Assembly (NCBI RefSeq): GCF_018982965.1
Contig: NZ_JACBYP010000048.1
Coordinates: forward strand, 1 to 57,443
Origin: Streptomyces mayonensis
Lineage (GTDB): Bacteria; Actinomycetota; Actinomycetes; Streptomycetales; Streptomycetaceae
Direction of reading: 5' to 3'
DNA: 57,443 nt
Each line of letters starts with the position of its first letter. Position 1 is the stretch's first letter. Positions 49,936 to 57,443 of this stretch are shown here, piece by piece. The notes under the pieces were generated by a model. It was given only the letters and a program-made list of their open reading frames with translations, was not told the origin of the DNA and did not search any database. A program made the position numbers and the translations under genes.

Positions 49936-50397
49936 ATGACCGTCCTGATCCGGCCCGCCCGGCCCGGGGAAGCGAAACTTCTGACCGAACTGGCGCTGCG
50001 TTCCAAGGCCTACTGGGGGTACGACGCCGAGTTCCTCGCGTCCTGCCGCGAGGAACTGACGCTCGCGGACGCGGAACTCGCCGGGCGCCGTACGAGCGTC
50101 GCTGAGCGGGACGGCGGTGTCGTGGGCTTCACGACCCTGGAGGGCGAGCCGCCGCAGGGCGTGCTGGGCATGATGTTCGTCGAACCGGACCTGGTCGGGG
50201 AGGGGATCGGCCGCCTGCTGTTCACCCATGCCGTCGAGACGGCCCGGACCCTGGGGTTCACCCGGTTCACCATCGACGCGGACCCGAACGCCGAGCCCTT
50301 CTACGAGGCCATGGGAGGGGTCCCGGTCAGCCGGGTCCCCTCCGGATCGATCCCCGGCCGGACCCTCACCCAGTTCCTGCGCCGCGTCCCGGGCTGA
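49936..50397 (+). CDS. GNAT family N-acetyltransferase
   Basis: This 153-residue protein has the GNAT fold: IRPARPGEAKLLTELALRSK at the start, the beta4 strand GMMFVEPDLVGEGIGRLL containing the acetyl-CoA loop (about 78-95) and FYEAMGGVPVSR at the end. GGAGG precedes the ATG. The substrate is unknown. It begins the right flank of apparently ordinary chromosomal genes. Confidence 0.86.
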   Translation: MTVLIRPARPGEAKLLTELALRSKAYWGYDAEFLASCREELTLADAELAGRRTSVAERDGGVVGFTTLEGEPPQGVLGMMFVEPDLVGEGIGRLLFTHAVETARTLGFTRFTIDADPNAEPFYEAMGGVPVSRVPSGSIPGRTLTQFLRRVPG

Positions 50398-50494
50398 CGC
50401 CCCCCTGCTGCCCGTCCTTCCCGTCCTGCCCGAAACGGGCGGCCCGGGAGAATCGAGATGCGTGGCGAGGGCCCGAACGGGCAAGGCTTTCCCC

Positions 50495-50965
50495 GTGAGG
50501 TTGTTCGAAAGGCGGGGACGGTCAGGCACGAACGGGGGAGACGACATCAGCACGTCAACGGGGGACATGAAGGAGCAGGCGGCGCCACAGCTCAGGCAGC
50601 TGCTCGGCCGGGCGGACCTGCGGGCGGTGCCCGAGGCCCGGCGGGCCCTGCGGGAACTGCTGCGGCACTGGGGCGGGCCCGGACAGTCGGAGGTCGCGGA
50701 GCTGCTCACCAGTGAACTGGTCACCAACGCACTCGTCCACACCGAGGACGGGGCGGTGCTGACCGCGACGGTCGGGCCGCGGGCCCTGCGGGTGGAGGTG
50801 CGGGACTTCGCCGGCCGGCCGCCCCGGCCGCGCGCACCGGAACCGGACGAACGGACCAACGGCCGGGGGCTGGTCCTGGTGGAGTCGCTCGCCGACGACT
50901 GGGGCGTACGGCCCTGGACGGTGGGCAAGTCGGTCTGGTTCGAACTGGGCACCGAGGCCGCCTGA
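50495..50965 (+). CDS. HATPase_c anti-sigma-type ATP-binding protein
   Basis: A GHKL ATPase domain with the N-box LLTSELVTNALVHTEDG and the G-boxes RDFAGRP and NGRGLVLVESLADDWGV marks this as one of the many SpoIIAB/RsbW-like regulatory kinases of Streptomyces. The start may be GTG 50495 (156 residues, AAGG upstream) or ATG 50567 (132 residues). The partner sigma factor or antagonist is not in the window. Confidence 0.82.
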   Translation: MRLFERRGRSGTNGGDDISTSTGDMKEQAAPQLRQLLGRADLRAVPEARRALRELLRHWGGPGQSEVAELLTSELVTNALVHTEDGAVLTATVGPRALRVEVRDFAGRPPRPRAPEPDERTNGRGLVLVESLADDWGVRPWTVGKSVWFELGTEAA

Positions 50966-51027
50966 GGGACCAGGACAGCTGAGGGACACGGCTGAGGGAT
51001 CAGGCCGCCTGGGGGATAAGAACGGCT

Positions 51028-51070
51028 GAGGCGCCCGAGTGCCGTGTCTCCGGCAGGTCTCGGGCGCCTC
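51028..51070. terminator. bidirectional terminator
   Basis: Twelve-base perfect arms GAGGCGCCCGAG (51028-51039) and CTCGGGCGCCTC (51059-51070) lie between the convergent ATP-binding protein and DUF2637 genes. Confidence 0.75.
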
Positions 51071-51103
51071 GGGTTACTGCTGCGGGGTGGCTCCCCGGGC
51101 TGC

Positions 51104-52159
51104 TCAGCCGAACTGCTGCTCAAGGTCCTTGAGCTTGCGCTCCAGGGAGTCCAGGCGCGGCAGGGCCTGGGTGTCGTCCTCGGCGGTGAGGTCGACGGTC
51201 ACCTGGTCAGACCCGCTGCGAACGGGCTGCAGGGAGGGACGCTGGCGTACGGGCAGCTGCTCGGGAGCCGATATGGCAGGCTCCGCGGTGGCGGCGCGTT
51301 CGGTGCCCCGCTCCACCTGCTGCACCTCGATCTCCACCTGGCGGCCGCCGCGGCCGGGGAAGCCCCGGTGGCCGTGGCCCCGGCTGATCGCCTTGAGCTG
51401 CGCCCGCTCCAGCCGCTCCTGCTCGCGCCGGCGCAGCTTCTTCTCCTCCTTCTGGCGCCGGTCGTCGCGGACCTCCTCGACCGCTTCGTCCAGGCTGCGC
51501 ACGCCCTCCAGAAGCATCAGCGACCAGGCGCGGTAGGTCTCCCGGGGGGCCCGCAGCCAGCGCACCATGCGGATCTGCGGCAGCGGACGCGGCACCAGGC
51601 CCTGTTCGCGCAGGGCGGCCCGCCGGGTCTGCTTCAGGGCCCGGTCGAACAGCACCGCCGCCGACAGGGACATGCCCGCGAAGAAGTGCGGGGCCCCCGC
51701 GTGCCCCAGGCCGCGGGGCGCGTGCACCCAGTTGAACCAGGCCGCGGCGAACGCGAAGGTCCACACGAGTATCCGCGAGCCGAGCGCCGCGTCACCGTGG
51801 CTGGCCTCGCGCACCGCGAGGACGGAGCAGAACATCGCCGCTCCGTCGAGCCCGAACGGAACCAGGTACTGCCAGCCGCCGCTCAGCCCGAGGTTCTGCT
51901 CGCCGAAGCCGACCAGACCGTGGAAGGAGAGTGCCGCGGCGACCGCGGCGCAGCAGAAGAGCAGGACGTAGGAGACGGTGCCGTACAGGGCCTCCTTGCG
52001 CCTGCGGCGCTCCTCCATCCGCTCCCACGAGTCGTCCGCGCCCGCGTCCTTCCCCGGGGCACGCTTGCCGCGCGCGAGCACCGCCACCGCCGCCAGCATG
52101 CCCAGGAGCAGCACGGCGCCCGGAAGCAGCCAGTTCAGCGATATGTCGGTCAATCTCAT
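51104..52159 (-). CDS. DUF2637 membrane protein
   Basis: This 351-residue protein has an N-terminal anchor (residues 7-30), three further membrane segments between about 58 and 180 (YVLLFCCAAVAAALSFHGLV, YLVPFGLDGAAMFCSVLAV, LVWTFAFAAAWFNWV), and then a long charged, probably coiled-coil region (about 235-265, rich in Arg/Glu/Lys). The family is common in Streptomyces, including Spd-type spreading proteins, but its function is not defined. The start ATG 52159 has AAGGGA upstream. No plasmid transfer genes are near. Confidence 0.85.
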   Translation of the reverse strand: MRLTDISLNWLLPGAVLLLGMLAAVAVLARGKRAPGKDAGADDSWERMEERRRRKEALYGTVSYVLLFCCAAVAAALSFHGLVGFGEQNLGLSGGWQYLVPFGLDGAAMFCSVLAVREASHGDAALGSRILVWTFAFAAAWFNWVHAPRGLGHAGAPHFFAGMSLSAAVLFDRALKQTRRAALREQGLVPRPLPQIRMVRWLRAPRETYRAWSLMLLEGVRSLDEAVEEVRDDRRQKEEKKLRRREQERLERAQLKAISRGHGHRGFPGRGGRQVEIEVQQVERGTERAATAEPAISAPEQLPVRQRPSLQPVRSGSDQVTVDLTAEDDTQALPRLDSLERKLKDLEQQFG

Positions 52160-52495
52160 CAGGGGTCCCTTGCAGTGGGATAGGGCGTAACGCCCGCCAT
52201 GGTGGCCCAAACCCAGCGGTCCTCAGGGGGTTTCGGGGCAAGAGGCCGCCAAGGGGGTGCGAGGGGGGACCCAGGGCGGCGTTCTGCTCGAACTGCCGTG
52301 TGACGGGCGGGAGTTGGGTTCGAATAAGACTACCCGTACGAGTGGTTCCACGGAAAGTTACCGCGACGCGTGGGGGAGTTGTGAAGGGGTAGTCGCGAAA
52401 CGGCTTCGGTGATTTCCGGTGATCTCCCGTGATCACCGGATGATCTTAGCCGACGATCTTGGAGGCGGGTGCCTGCACCCGTGCTCGAGCCGTGC
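52160..52495. other. 336-base spacer, promoter of DUF2637 gene and downstream hairpin
   Basis: There is no gene here. An AT-richer patch at about 52320-52350 probably holds the promoter reading leftward into the DUF2637 gene. An inverted repeat CCGGTGATC (52416-52424) / GATCACCGG (52431-52439) with a 6-base loop can serve as the terminator of the 2Fe-2S gene, which ends at 52496. Confidence 0.5.
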
Positions 52496-53341
52496 TCAAC
52501 CCGCTGCGGTGAGCAGCTTGTTGACGCGGTCCGCGTCGCAGGTGCGGGGGCAGGTGGCGCAGGTGTCCTCGGGGCGCAGGGTGTAGAACATGCAGCAGCT
52601 CGCCCGGTCCCGGGTGTGCAGCGGCTGACCGTCCGGTCCCTTCAGCTCGCGGAAGGCCGCGTCGCCGACGTACGGCCTGGTCGCGCCCGGCAGCAGCAGT
52701 TCCAGTTCGCGGCGCGCCCGCTCCTGCTCGCCGAGCAGGTGGGCGACGTACCAGAGGCTCTCGACGACCTCGTCGGTCGCCATGCCCCACAGGGCGCGGC
52801 CGCGGCGCCGCATGCGGGGGCCGAATCCGGCCAGTACCGGTTCGAGGTGCTCGGCGACCGAGGCCCGTACCTCCGCCCGCAGTGCCTCCTCGTCGGCGAC
52901 CACCCGGGCGCCGGGCAGCGCGGCGGCCGGGTCGCCGGGCAGGCAGGCGAAGCCGGCGGGGCGCAGGGCCATGCGGCCGAGGGGGAGGCCGGCGGCGGTG
53001 CGGTCGTAGGCGACCTGTGCGGCGGGCAGCCGGGGTACCCGGCGGTGCAGGAACCACGGCACGGTGATCAGCAGGCAGGCCGGCCACGCGTACCGGTGCA
53101 GTCCGAAGCTCGCGATCACGTCCGGCCGGGCCCGGCGGCCGTAGTCCCGCAGCACCTGGGCCTCGTCCCACTCGAGGAAGGCGGCCAGCTCCGCCCCGCC
53201 CGCGGCGAGCGCATCGGCCGTGACCCAGCCGCCGCCGCGCGGCGCGTCCGCGGCCGGGTCCAGCTCGGTGACTCCCAGCCCGGGCAGGACCTCGGACAGG
53301 CGCGCGTAGGCGTCCGTGAGGGCCGAGCGGGCGAGAGACAT
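52496..53341 (-). CDS. FhuF-like (2Fe-2S) siderophore-iron reductase
   Basis: This 281-residue protein ends in CCMFYTLRPEDTCATCPRTC (about 250-270), the CC-x10-C-x2-C cluster motif of FhuF-type ferric-siderophore reductases. WPACLLITVPWFLHRRVPRL and a middle region typical of the family precede it. ATG 53341 is used; ATG 53359 is an alternative. The palindrome in front of it strongly resembles an iron box, so iron repression through a DmdR/IdeR-type regulator is expected. Confidence 0.87.
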   Translation of the reverse strand: MSLARSALTDAYARLSEVLPGLGVTELDPAADAPRGGGWVTADALAAGGAELAAFLEWDEAQVLRDYGRRARPDVIASFGLHRYAWPACLLITVPWFLHRRVPRLPAAQVAYDRTAAGLPLGRMALRPAGFACLPGDPAAALPGARVVADEEALRAEVRASVAEHLEPVLAGFGPRMRRRGRALWGMATDEVVESLWYVAHLLGEQERARRELELLLPGATRPYVGDAAFRELKGPDGQPLHTRDRASCCMFYTLRPEDTCATCPRTCDADRVNKLLTAAG

Positions 53342-53389
53342 GCGGGACCACCGATCCACATCAGAACACGGGAAAACACCGACTGCTGG

Positions 53390-53404
53390 AGGTAAGCCTT
53401 ACCT
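53390..53404 (-). promoter_or_regulatory. iron box (DmdR/IdeR-type operator)
   Basis: AGGTAA (53390-53395) and TTACCT (53399-53404) form a perfect palindrome around GCC, and the following TACCC continues the TAAGGTAAGGCTTACCT-like pattern of actinobacterial iron boxes. It lies about 50 bases before the FhuF-like gene. Confidence 0.78.
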
Positions 53405-53518
53405 TACCCAAGATCCTTCGGATTTGAACTGACGGCCCATGCCCTTATGGTGCTTGACGGACAGGTGACAACCCGCCGCAATGACCGCAAGTACCGACAC
53501 GTCCCGCAGGAGGACCCC

Positions 53519-54394
53519 GTGAACCCCAGCGCGCAGGGTGTCGGTGAGACGGTGCGGGTGCCGGTGCAGCCCGCGGCCGCGGATGTGGACCGGGCCGGGC
53601 CCCTGAGCCAGGAACGGAACCATGGACAAGGGCAGGGGCGGGGGCCGGGACGGCAGCAGGGACGCGAACAGGGGCAGGGGCAGGGGCGGGTCCGGGCCCG
53701 GGACGGCGGTGCGGACGGTGCCGCCCGTGGTGAGCACACGCACAGTGAACCGCCACCGCCCCGTGCGCGCCCGCTCGTCCAGCGTTCCTCCGTGCGCGGG
53801 CAGGTCCTCGACGCCCTGCGCAACGCCCTGGCCACCGGCGAGCTGCGGCCCGGCGAGGTCTACTCCGGGCCCGTGCTCGGCGAGCGGTTCGGCGTCTCCG
53901 CCACGCCCGTGCGCGAGGCCATGCAGCAACTGGCCCTGGAGGGCGCCGTCGAGGTCGTTCCCAACCGCGGCTTCCGCGTCGTCGAGCGCGGCGAGGGCGA
54001 GCTGGCCGAACTGGCCGAGGTCCGCGAGCTGATCGAGGTCCCGGTGTGGCTCCGGCTGGCCCGTACCGTGCCCGCCGAGCGCTGGGCCGAGCTGCGTCCC
54101 CTGGCCGAGGCCACCGTCCGGGCCGCCTCCGCGGGCTGCCCCGCCCCGTACGCCGAGGCGGACCGCGCCTTCCACCGCGCGGTGCTCGCGCTGGCCGGGA
54201 ACGAACAGCTCGTCCGTATCGCGGGGGACCTGCACCGCCGGGCGCAGTGGCCGCCGGCCGGTGCCCCCTCGGTGCGGGGGCGGGCCGATCTGGTCGCCGA
54301 CGCGCACGAGCACACCGCCCTGCTGGACGCGCTGATCGCCGGCGACCAGGACGTGGTGCGGACCCTGGTGGGGGCGCACTTCCGCTCCCGCTGA
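53519..54394 (+). CDS. GntR family (FadR-subfamily) regulator
   Basis: At 291 residues, the N-terminal 90 are disordered and Gly/Gln/Arg-rich (GQGQGRGPGRQQGREQGQGQ). The winged helix follows (RGQVLDALRNALATGELRPG, then LGERFGVSATPVREAMQQLA), and then the all-helical FCD ligand domain with DRAFHRAVLALAGNEQL. GTG 53519 is preceded by AGGAGG. The long repetitive N-terminal extension is unusual for the family. It converges on secDF. Confidence 0.88.
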   Translation: MNPSAQGVGETVRVPVQPAAADVDRAGPLSQERNHGQGQGRGPGRQQGREQGQGQGRVRARDGGADGAARGEHTHSEPPPPRARPLVQRSSVRGQVLDALRNALATGELRPGEVYSGPVLGERFGVSATPVREAMQQLALEGAVEVVPNRGFRVVERGEGELAELAEVRELIEVPVWLRLARTVPAERWAELRPLAEATVRAASAGCPAPYAEADRAFHRAVLALAGNEQLVRIAGDLHRRAQWPPAGAPSVRGRADLVADAHEHTALLDALIAGDQDVVRTLVGAHFRSR

Positions 54395-54400
54395 GGCCCC

Positions 54401-54435
54401 CTCGGTCCCCGGCCCGCAGGGCCCGGGGGACCGAG
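54401..54435. terminator. terminator between GntR and secDF
   Basis: CTCGGTCCCC (54401-54410) and GGGGACCGAG (54426-54435) pair in the 69-base gap between two convergent genes. Confidence 0.7.
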
Positions 54436-54463
54436 AGCCTTTCGTCCGGGGTTCGGACGGGCC

Positions 54464-56923
54464 TCAGAGACCCTTCACCGGGGAGGTCTCCGGTCGCTCC
54501 GCGCGGCGTGCCGGCACCTGCTTCCCGTCCTTCCGGTCCCTCCCGTCCTTCCGGTCCTTCGTGTCCTTCGCGTTCTTTCCGCCGCCCCGGCCTCCGCGGC
54601 GCACGGGGCGTGTCCGGGTGCCCCGGCCGTGCAGCACGATGGCCAGCGGGGAAGCGGTGAACACCGAGGAGGACGTCCCGACGGCCACGCCGATCAGCAG
54701 GGCGAGGGCGAAGTCGGTGAGCGAGTCGTCGGCCAGCACGGCCAGCGAGGCGAGGATGAGGACGGCGCCCATGCCCGTGTTGACCGTACGGGGCAGGGTC
54801 TGCAGGATCGCGTCGTTGGTGAGCCTGGCGAACGGGGTCTTCCGTTCCCGCCCGAGCAGTTCGCGGACGCGGTCGAAGAGGACCACCGAGTCGTTGACCG
54901 AGTAGCCGATCACCGTCAGCAGCGCGGCCAGGAACACCCCGTCGATCGGCTTGCCCAGCCAGGCGAACACGCCGACCAGGATGATCACGTCATGGGCGAG
55001 CGCGCTGACGGCCGCCGTCCCGAACAGCAGGCGGAACCGGGCCGCGAGATACAGCAGCTGGGCGCCCAGGGCCAGGCCGAGGGCGATCAGCGCGTCCCGG
55101 CGCAGCTCCTCGCCGAGGCTCGGGCCGATCAGCTCGTCGCGGACCTTCTCCGTCTCGCCGCCCAGGCCTTCGACGGTCTCGGTGACGGTCGACGCCTCCG
55201 TGTCGGTCAGCTCCTCGGTGCGCACGGTGAGGTCGCTGTCGCCGGAGGACTGCACGACGGCGCGCGGGAAGCCCGCGTCGGCGAGGGCGTCCCGGGCCCG
55301 GTCGGGATCGACCTGGTGGGCGGTGGAGTACTCGATGAGCCGGCCGCCGGTGAACTCGATGCCGAAGTTCAGGCCGCGGACCAGGACGCCGGAGCCGGCC
55401 ACCACGAGGACGACCAGCGAGGCGGCCAGCCAGCGGCGCGGCCGGCGCATCAGGAAGGGGTTGCGGCGCAGCAGCGCGTCACGGACCGGGCCGGTGCTCG
55501 AGATGCCGGTGATCCGCGGGCGGCGGTAGACGGCCGGGCGGCCCGCGGCGAAGTCGGCGAGCACCCGGGTGATCACCAGCGCGCTGACCATGGAGGCCAG
55601 CACACCGATGCCCAGGGTGACACCGAAGCCCTTCACGGGCCCGGAGGCCAGGAAGAACAGCAGCGCGGCGGCGATCAGGGTGGTGATGTTGGAGTCGGCG
55701 ATCGCGCTGAAGGCGCTGCGGAATCCCTCGGTCAGCGCGGCACGGGTACTGGGACGGGTGCGGGCCGCCTGCTCCTCGCGCGCCCGTTCGAACACCAGGA
55801 CGTTGGCGTCCACCGCCATGCCGATCGCGAGTACGAAGCCCGCGAGGCCCGGCAGGGTCAGGGTCGCGCCGACCGCGGCCAGGGCGGCGTAGGAGATCAG
55901 GCCGTAGCAGAGCAGGGCCACGGTCGCCAGGGCGCCCATCAGCCGGTAGACGACCATGATGAACAGCGCCGTCAGCGCGGTGCCGATGACGGCGGCCCAG
56001 GCGCCGGCCGAGATGGCCTCGTCGCCCAGGGTGGCGCCGATGGTGCGCTGCTCGACGGTCTCGACCGGCACGGGCAGCGCGCCGCCCTTGATCAGCAGCG
56101 CCAGTTCACGGGCCTCGGCGTCGTCGAAGGAGCCGGTGATCTGCGTGGAGCCGCCGGAGATGCCCGCCCCGCAGGCCACGGAGGGGTCGACCTGCGGCGA
56201 AGAGATGATCTTGTCGTCGAGCACGATGGCGACCCGGCGCTGGGGATCACCGGCCGGGTGACAGGCCGCCTCGCCGGTCACCCCGGCCCAGCGGTCGCTG
56301 CCCGCGTCCTTGAAGTCGACGGTGACGTGCCACCCCGAGCCGTTCTGCTGGTCGAAACGGGCGTCGGCGCCCTTGACGTCCTGGCCGGTGAGATCGGCCG
56401 CCGCGAGCCTGAGGGACTGCCCGGACTCGTCGGGGAGCACGCGTTCGCCGTCACCGGTCTTCCCGGCGGCTTCACCGGCCTCCTGGTCGGTGCCACCGGC
56501 TTCACCTGCCGCGTCACCGGCCTCGTCGGCCGCGCCGAGAACCGGGTGGACGGTGAGCTGCGCGGTGCGGCCCAGTACGTCCGCGGCCTGCTTCGGGTCC
56601 TGTACGCCGGGCAGTTCGACGACGACGCGGTTGTCACCGGAGCGGACGATGGTCGGCTCGGCGACCCCGAGCGCGTCGATGCGGCCGCGCAGCACCTCCA
56701 CGGTGCGGTCGGTGGCCTCGCGGTCGGCCTTCGTGGTGGCGGTGGACTTGGTCTCCAGCACGATCTGGGTGCCGCCGCGCAGGTCGAGCCCGAGACGGAT
56801 CGGCATGGTCAGGGCGATGGCCACGGACACGGCCAGCACGGCCAGGGCGAGCAGCGCGCGGGCGCGCGAGCCGCCTGACCGGGTACGGGGGCGTGGGCGG
56901 GTACGGGGACGTGAACGGTTCAA
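54464..56923 (-). CDS. secDF: SecDF fusion, protein translocase subunit
   Basis: This 819-residue membrane protein joins SecD (1-480) and SecF (about 510-770) in one chain. SecD marks are LGLDLRGGTQIVLETKS near 48, the large periplasmic domain and GLAGFVLAIGMAVDANVLVF. SecF marks are LNFGIEFTGGRLIEYS and VIGYSVNDSVVLFDRVRE. Both six-helix units with the proton-path Asp/Arg are present. The C-terminal tail is Lys/Arg/Asp-rich. The start is TTG 56923 behind GGAGG. In Streptomyces the fused form is an extra copy beside separate secD/secF. Confidence 0.94.
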   Translation of the reverse strand: MNRSRPRTRPRPRTRSGGSRARALLALAVLAVSVAIALTMPIRLGLDLRGGTQIVLETKSTATTKADREATDRTVEVLRGRIDALGVAEPTIVRSGDNRVVVELPGVQDPKQAADVLGRTAQLTVHPVLGAADEAGDAAGEAGGTDQEAGEAAGKTGDGERVLPDESGQSLRLAAADLTGQDVKGADARFDQQNGSGWHVTVDFKDAGSDRWAGVTGEAACHPAGDPQRRVAIVLDDKIISSPQVDPSVACGAGISGGSTQITGSFDDAEARELALLIKGGALPVPVETVEQRTIGATLGDEAISAGAWAAVIGTALTALFIMVVYRLMGALATVALLCYGLISYAALAAVGATLTLPGLAGFVLAIGMAVDANVLVFERAREEQAARTRPSTRAALTEGFRSAFSAIADSNITTLIAAALLFFLASGPVKGFGVTLGIGVLASMVSALVITRVLADFAAGRPAVYRRPRITGISSTGPVRDALLRRNPFLMRRPRRWLAASLVVLVVAGSGVLVRGLNFGIEFTGGRLIEYSTAHQVDPDRARDALADAGFPRAVVQSSGDSDLTVRTEELTDTEASTVTETVEGLGGETEKVRDELIGPSLGEELRRDALIALGLALGAQLLYLAARFRLLFGTAAVSALAHDVIILVGVFAWLGKPIDGVFLAALLTVIGYSVNDSVVLFDRVRELLGRERKTPFARLTNDAILQTLPRTVNTGMGAVLILASLAVLADDSLTDFALALLIGVAVGTSSSVFTASPLAIVLHGRGTRTRPVRRGGRGGGKNAKDTKDRKDGRDRKDGKQVPARRAERPETSPVKGL

Positions 56924-57017
56924 CGGGAGCCTCCGGCGGGCACGCCACGGCGGCGGCCGAGCGCGGCCGCGGCGGGAGAACGGGAGAGGAACGGAAAGCA
57001 GGGTGGGGGTCGGACTC

Positions 57018-57443
57018 TCAGGTGCCGGAGGACCCGGGAGGCGCCCGCCCGCTGTCGTGGCTCGTGCGGCCGGGGGAGATCAGTACCGGTCCCGGAGCCA
57101 CCCGGGTGCGGGTACGGGCGTCGGGCGTGGTGCCCGTGCGGTGCGCGGCGGCGGCCGCGTGGTGGTCCGGCGCCGTCGGGCGCTCGCCCAGGTGGTCGTG
57201 CCGGGCCCTGACCGGGGCGGCGCAGACGGGCGTGCAGCCGTCGTCGGCGTGGAGGTCGAGATCGGGGTGGGGCACGGCCGCCCCGGCGGCGACCGGCACG
57301 GCCCCGCCGGGACCGGCCTGCGCACCGGCCGCGGGCCAGGCGGGCACCAGGGCCAGCAGGACGGCGAGCAGGGCGAAGAACGCCGTGGCGGTCGCGGTCG
57401 CGGTGACGGAGGCGGGGGCCCTGGCAGGGCGGAGGGCCGGGGG
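57018..57443 (-). CDS. secreted or membrane hypothetical protein (N-terminus outside window)
   Basis: The frame is open to the window edge and ends at 57018. The part seen has a hydrophobic stretch TAFFALLAVLLALVPAWPAA that looks like a signal peptide or anchor, followed by a short His/Pro/Arg-rich region containing one CTPVC pair. I recognise no family. It lies 94 bases before secDF in the same direction. Confidence 0.5.
   Translation of the reverse strand, partial: PPALRPARAPASVTATATATAFFALLAVLLALVPAWPAAGAQAGPGGAVPVAAGAAVPHPDLDLHADDGCTPVCAAPVRARHDHLGERPTAPDHHAAAAAHRTGTTPDARTRTRVAPGPVLISPGRTSHDSGRAPPGSSGT

Noticed and set aside
51104..52159. Plasmid spread gene marking an integrated element
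   Set aside because: DUF2637 proteins also occur in ordinary chromosomal loci. No tra, rep, int or att sequence was seen nearby.
53620..53700. Tandem GGGGCAGGG-type repeat in the GntR gene as a mobile or CRISPR-like repeat
   Set aside because: It is a coding low-complexity stretch (Gly/Gln/Arg) in frame with a good regulator gene, with no spacer structure.

Overview
The window is high-GC actinobacterial DNA, almost certainly a Streptomyces chromosome. The evidence is the strong third-position GC, the GTG/TTG starts behind GGAGG-type ribosome sites, an AfsA/gamma-butyrolactone receptor pair, a fused SecDF and a DUF2637 protein. A biosynthetic gene cluster of about 40 kb sits between housekeeping-type flanks: a PP2C-like gene, poxB and a TetR gene on the left, and GNAT, a HATPase-type kinase, DUF2637, a FhuF-like 2Fe-2S protein, GntR and SecDF on the right.

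The gene content fits a paulomycin-type pathway (chorismate-derived ring, C-linked D-allose, branched octose L-paulomycose, and paulic acid with an isothiocyanate). This assignment rests on the enzyme set and my knowledge of the family, not on a sequence search. Layout: (1) 3849-13924, leftward, holds a sugar O-methyltransferase, an aldo/keto reductase coupled to a GMC oxidoreductase, and a carrier-protein block of acyl-CoA dehydrogenase, Sfp-type PPTase, class II aldolase, DapB-like reductase, ACP, acyl-AMP ligase and a tandem SagB-type oxidase, read as paulic acid assembly. (2) 14158-16516, rightward, holds a LuxR-type regulator and a class V aminotransferase/cysteine desulfurase. (3) 16730-26487, leftward, holds a degenerate ThiF-rhodanese fusion, a KASIII-like acyltransferase with Ser in place of Cys, an SDR, a flavin hydroxylase, a VOC protein, a glycosyltransferase, a membrane acyltransferase, rfbA and rfbB. 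(4) 26854-39718, rightward, holds class II DAHP synthase, DhbA-like, PhzD and PhzE (together a 3-hydroxyanthranilate route), a flavin hydroxylase, a Cys-less P450-like helper with its glycosyltransferase, a 2,3-dehydratase, E1-alpha/E1-beta thiamine proteins (two-carbon sugar branch) and a 3,5-epimerase.

The most interesting part is 39876-44095: a second, free-standing elongation factor G, an MFS exporter, and a FusB/FBP-type EF-G-binding zinc-finger protein, side by side at the cluster edge. I know of no assigned molecular target for paulomycins. A duplicated EF-G plus an EF-G-rescue protein suggests a translation-translocation target with two-tier self-resistance.

Next comes a regulatory block (44142-49874): MarR, a class D flavin monooxygenase opposite a ScbR-like TetR, a HAD phosphatase, a HTH-only LysR remnant, and an AfsA gene opposite a butyrolactone receptor with a good autoregulatory palindrome between them. 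The right flank (49936-57443) is ordinary chromosome, including a likely iron box in front of the FhuF-like gene. No rRNA, tRNA, CRISPR or insertion sequence was recognised.
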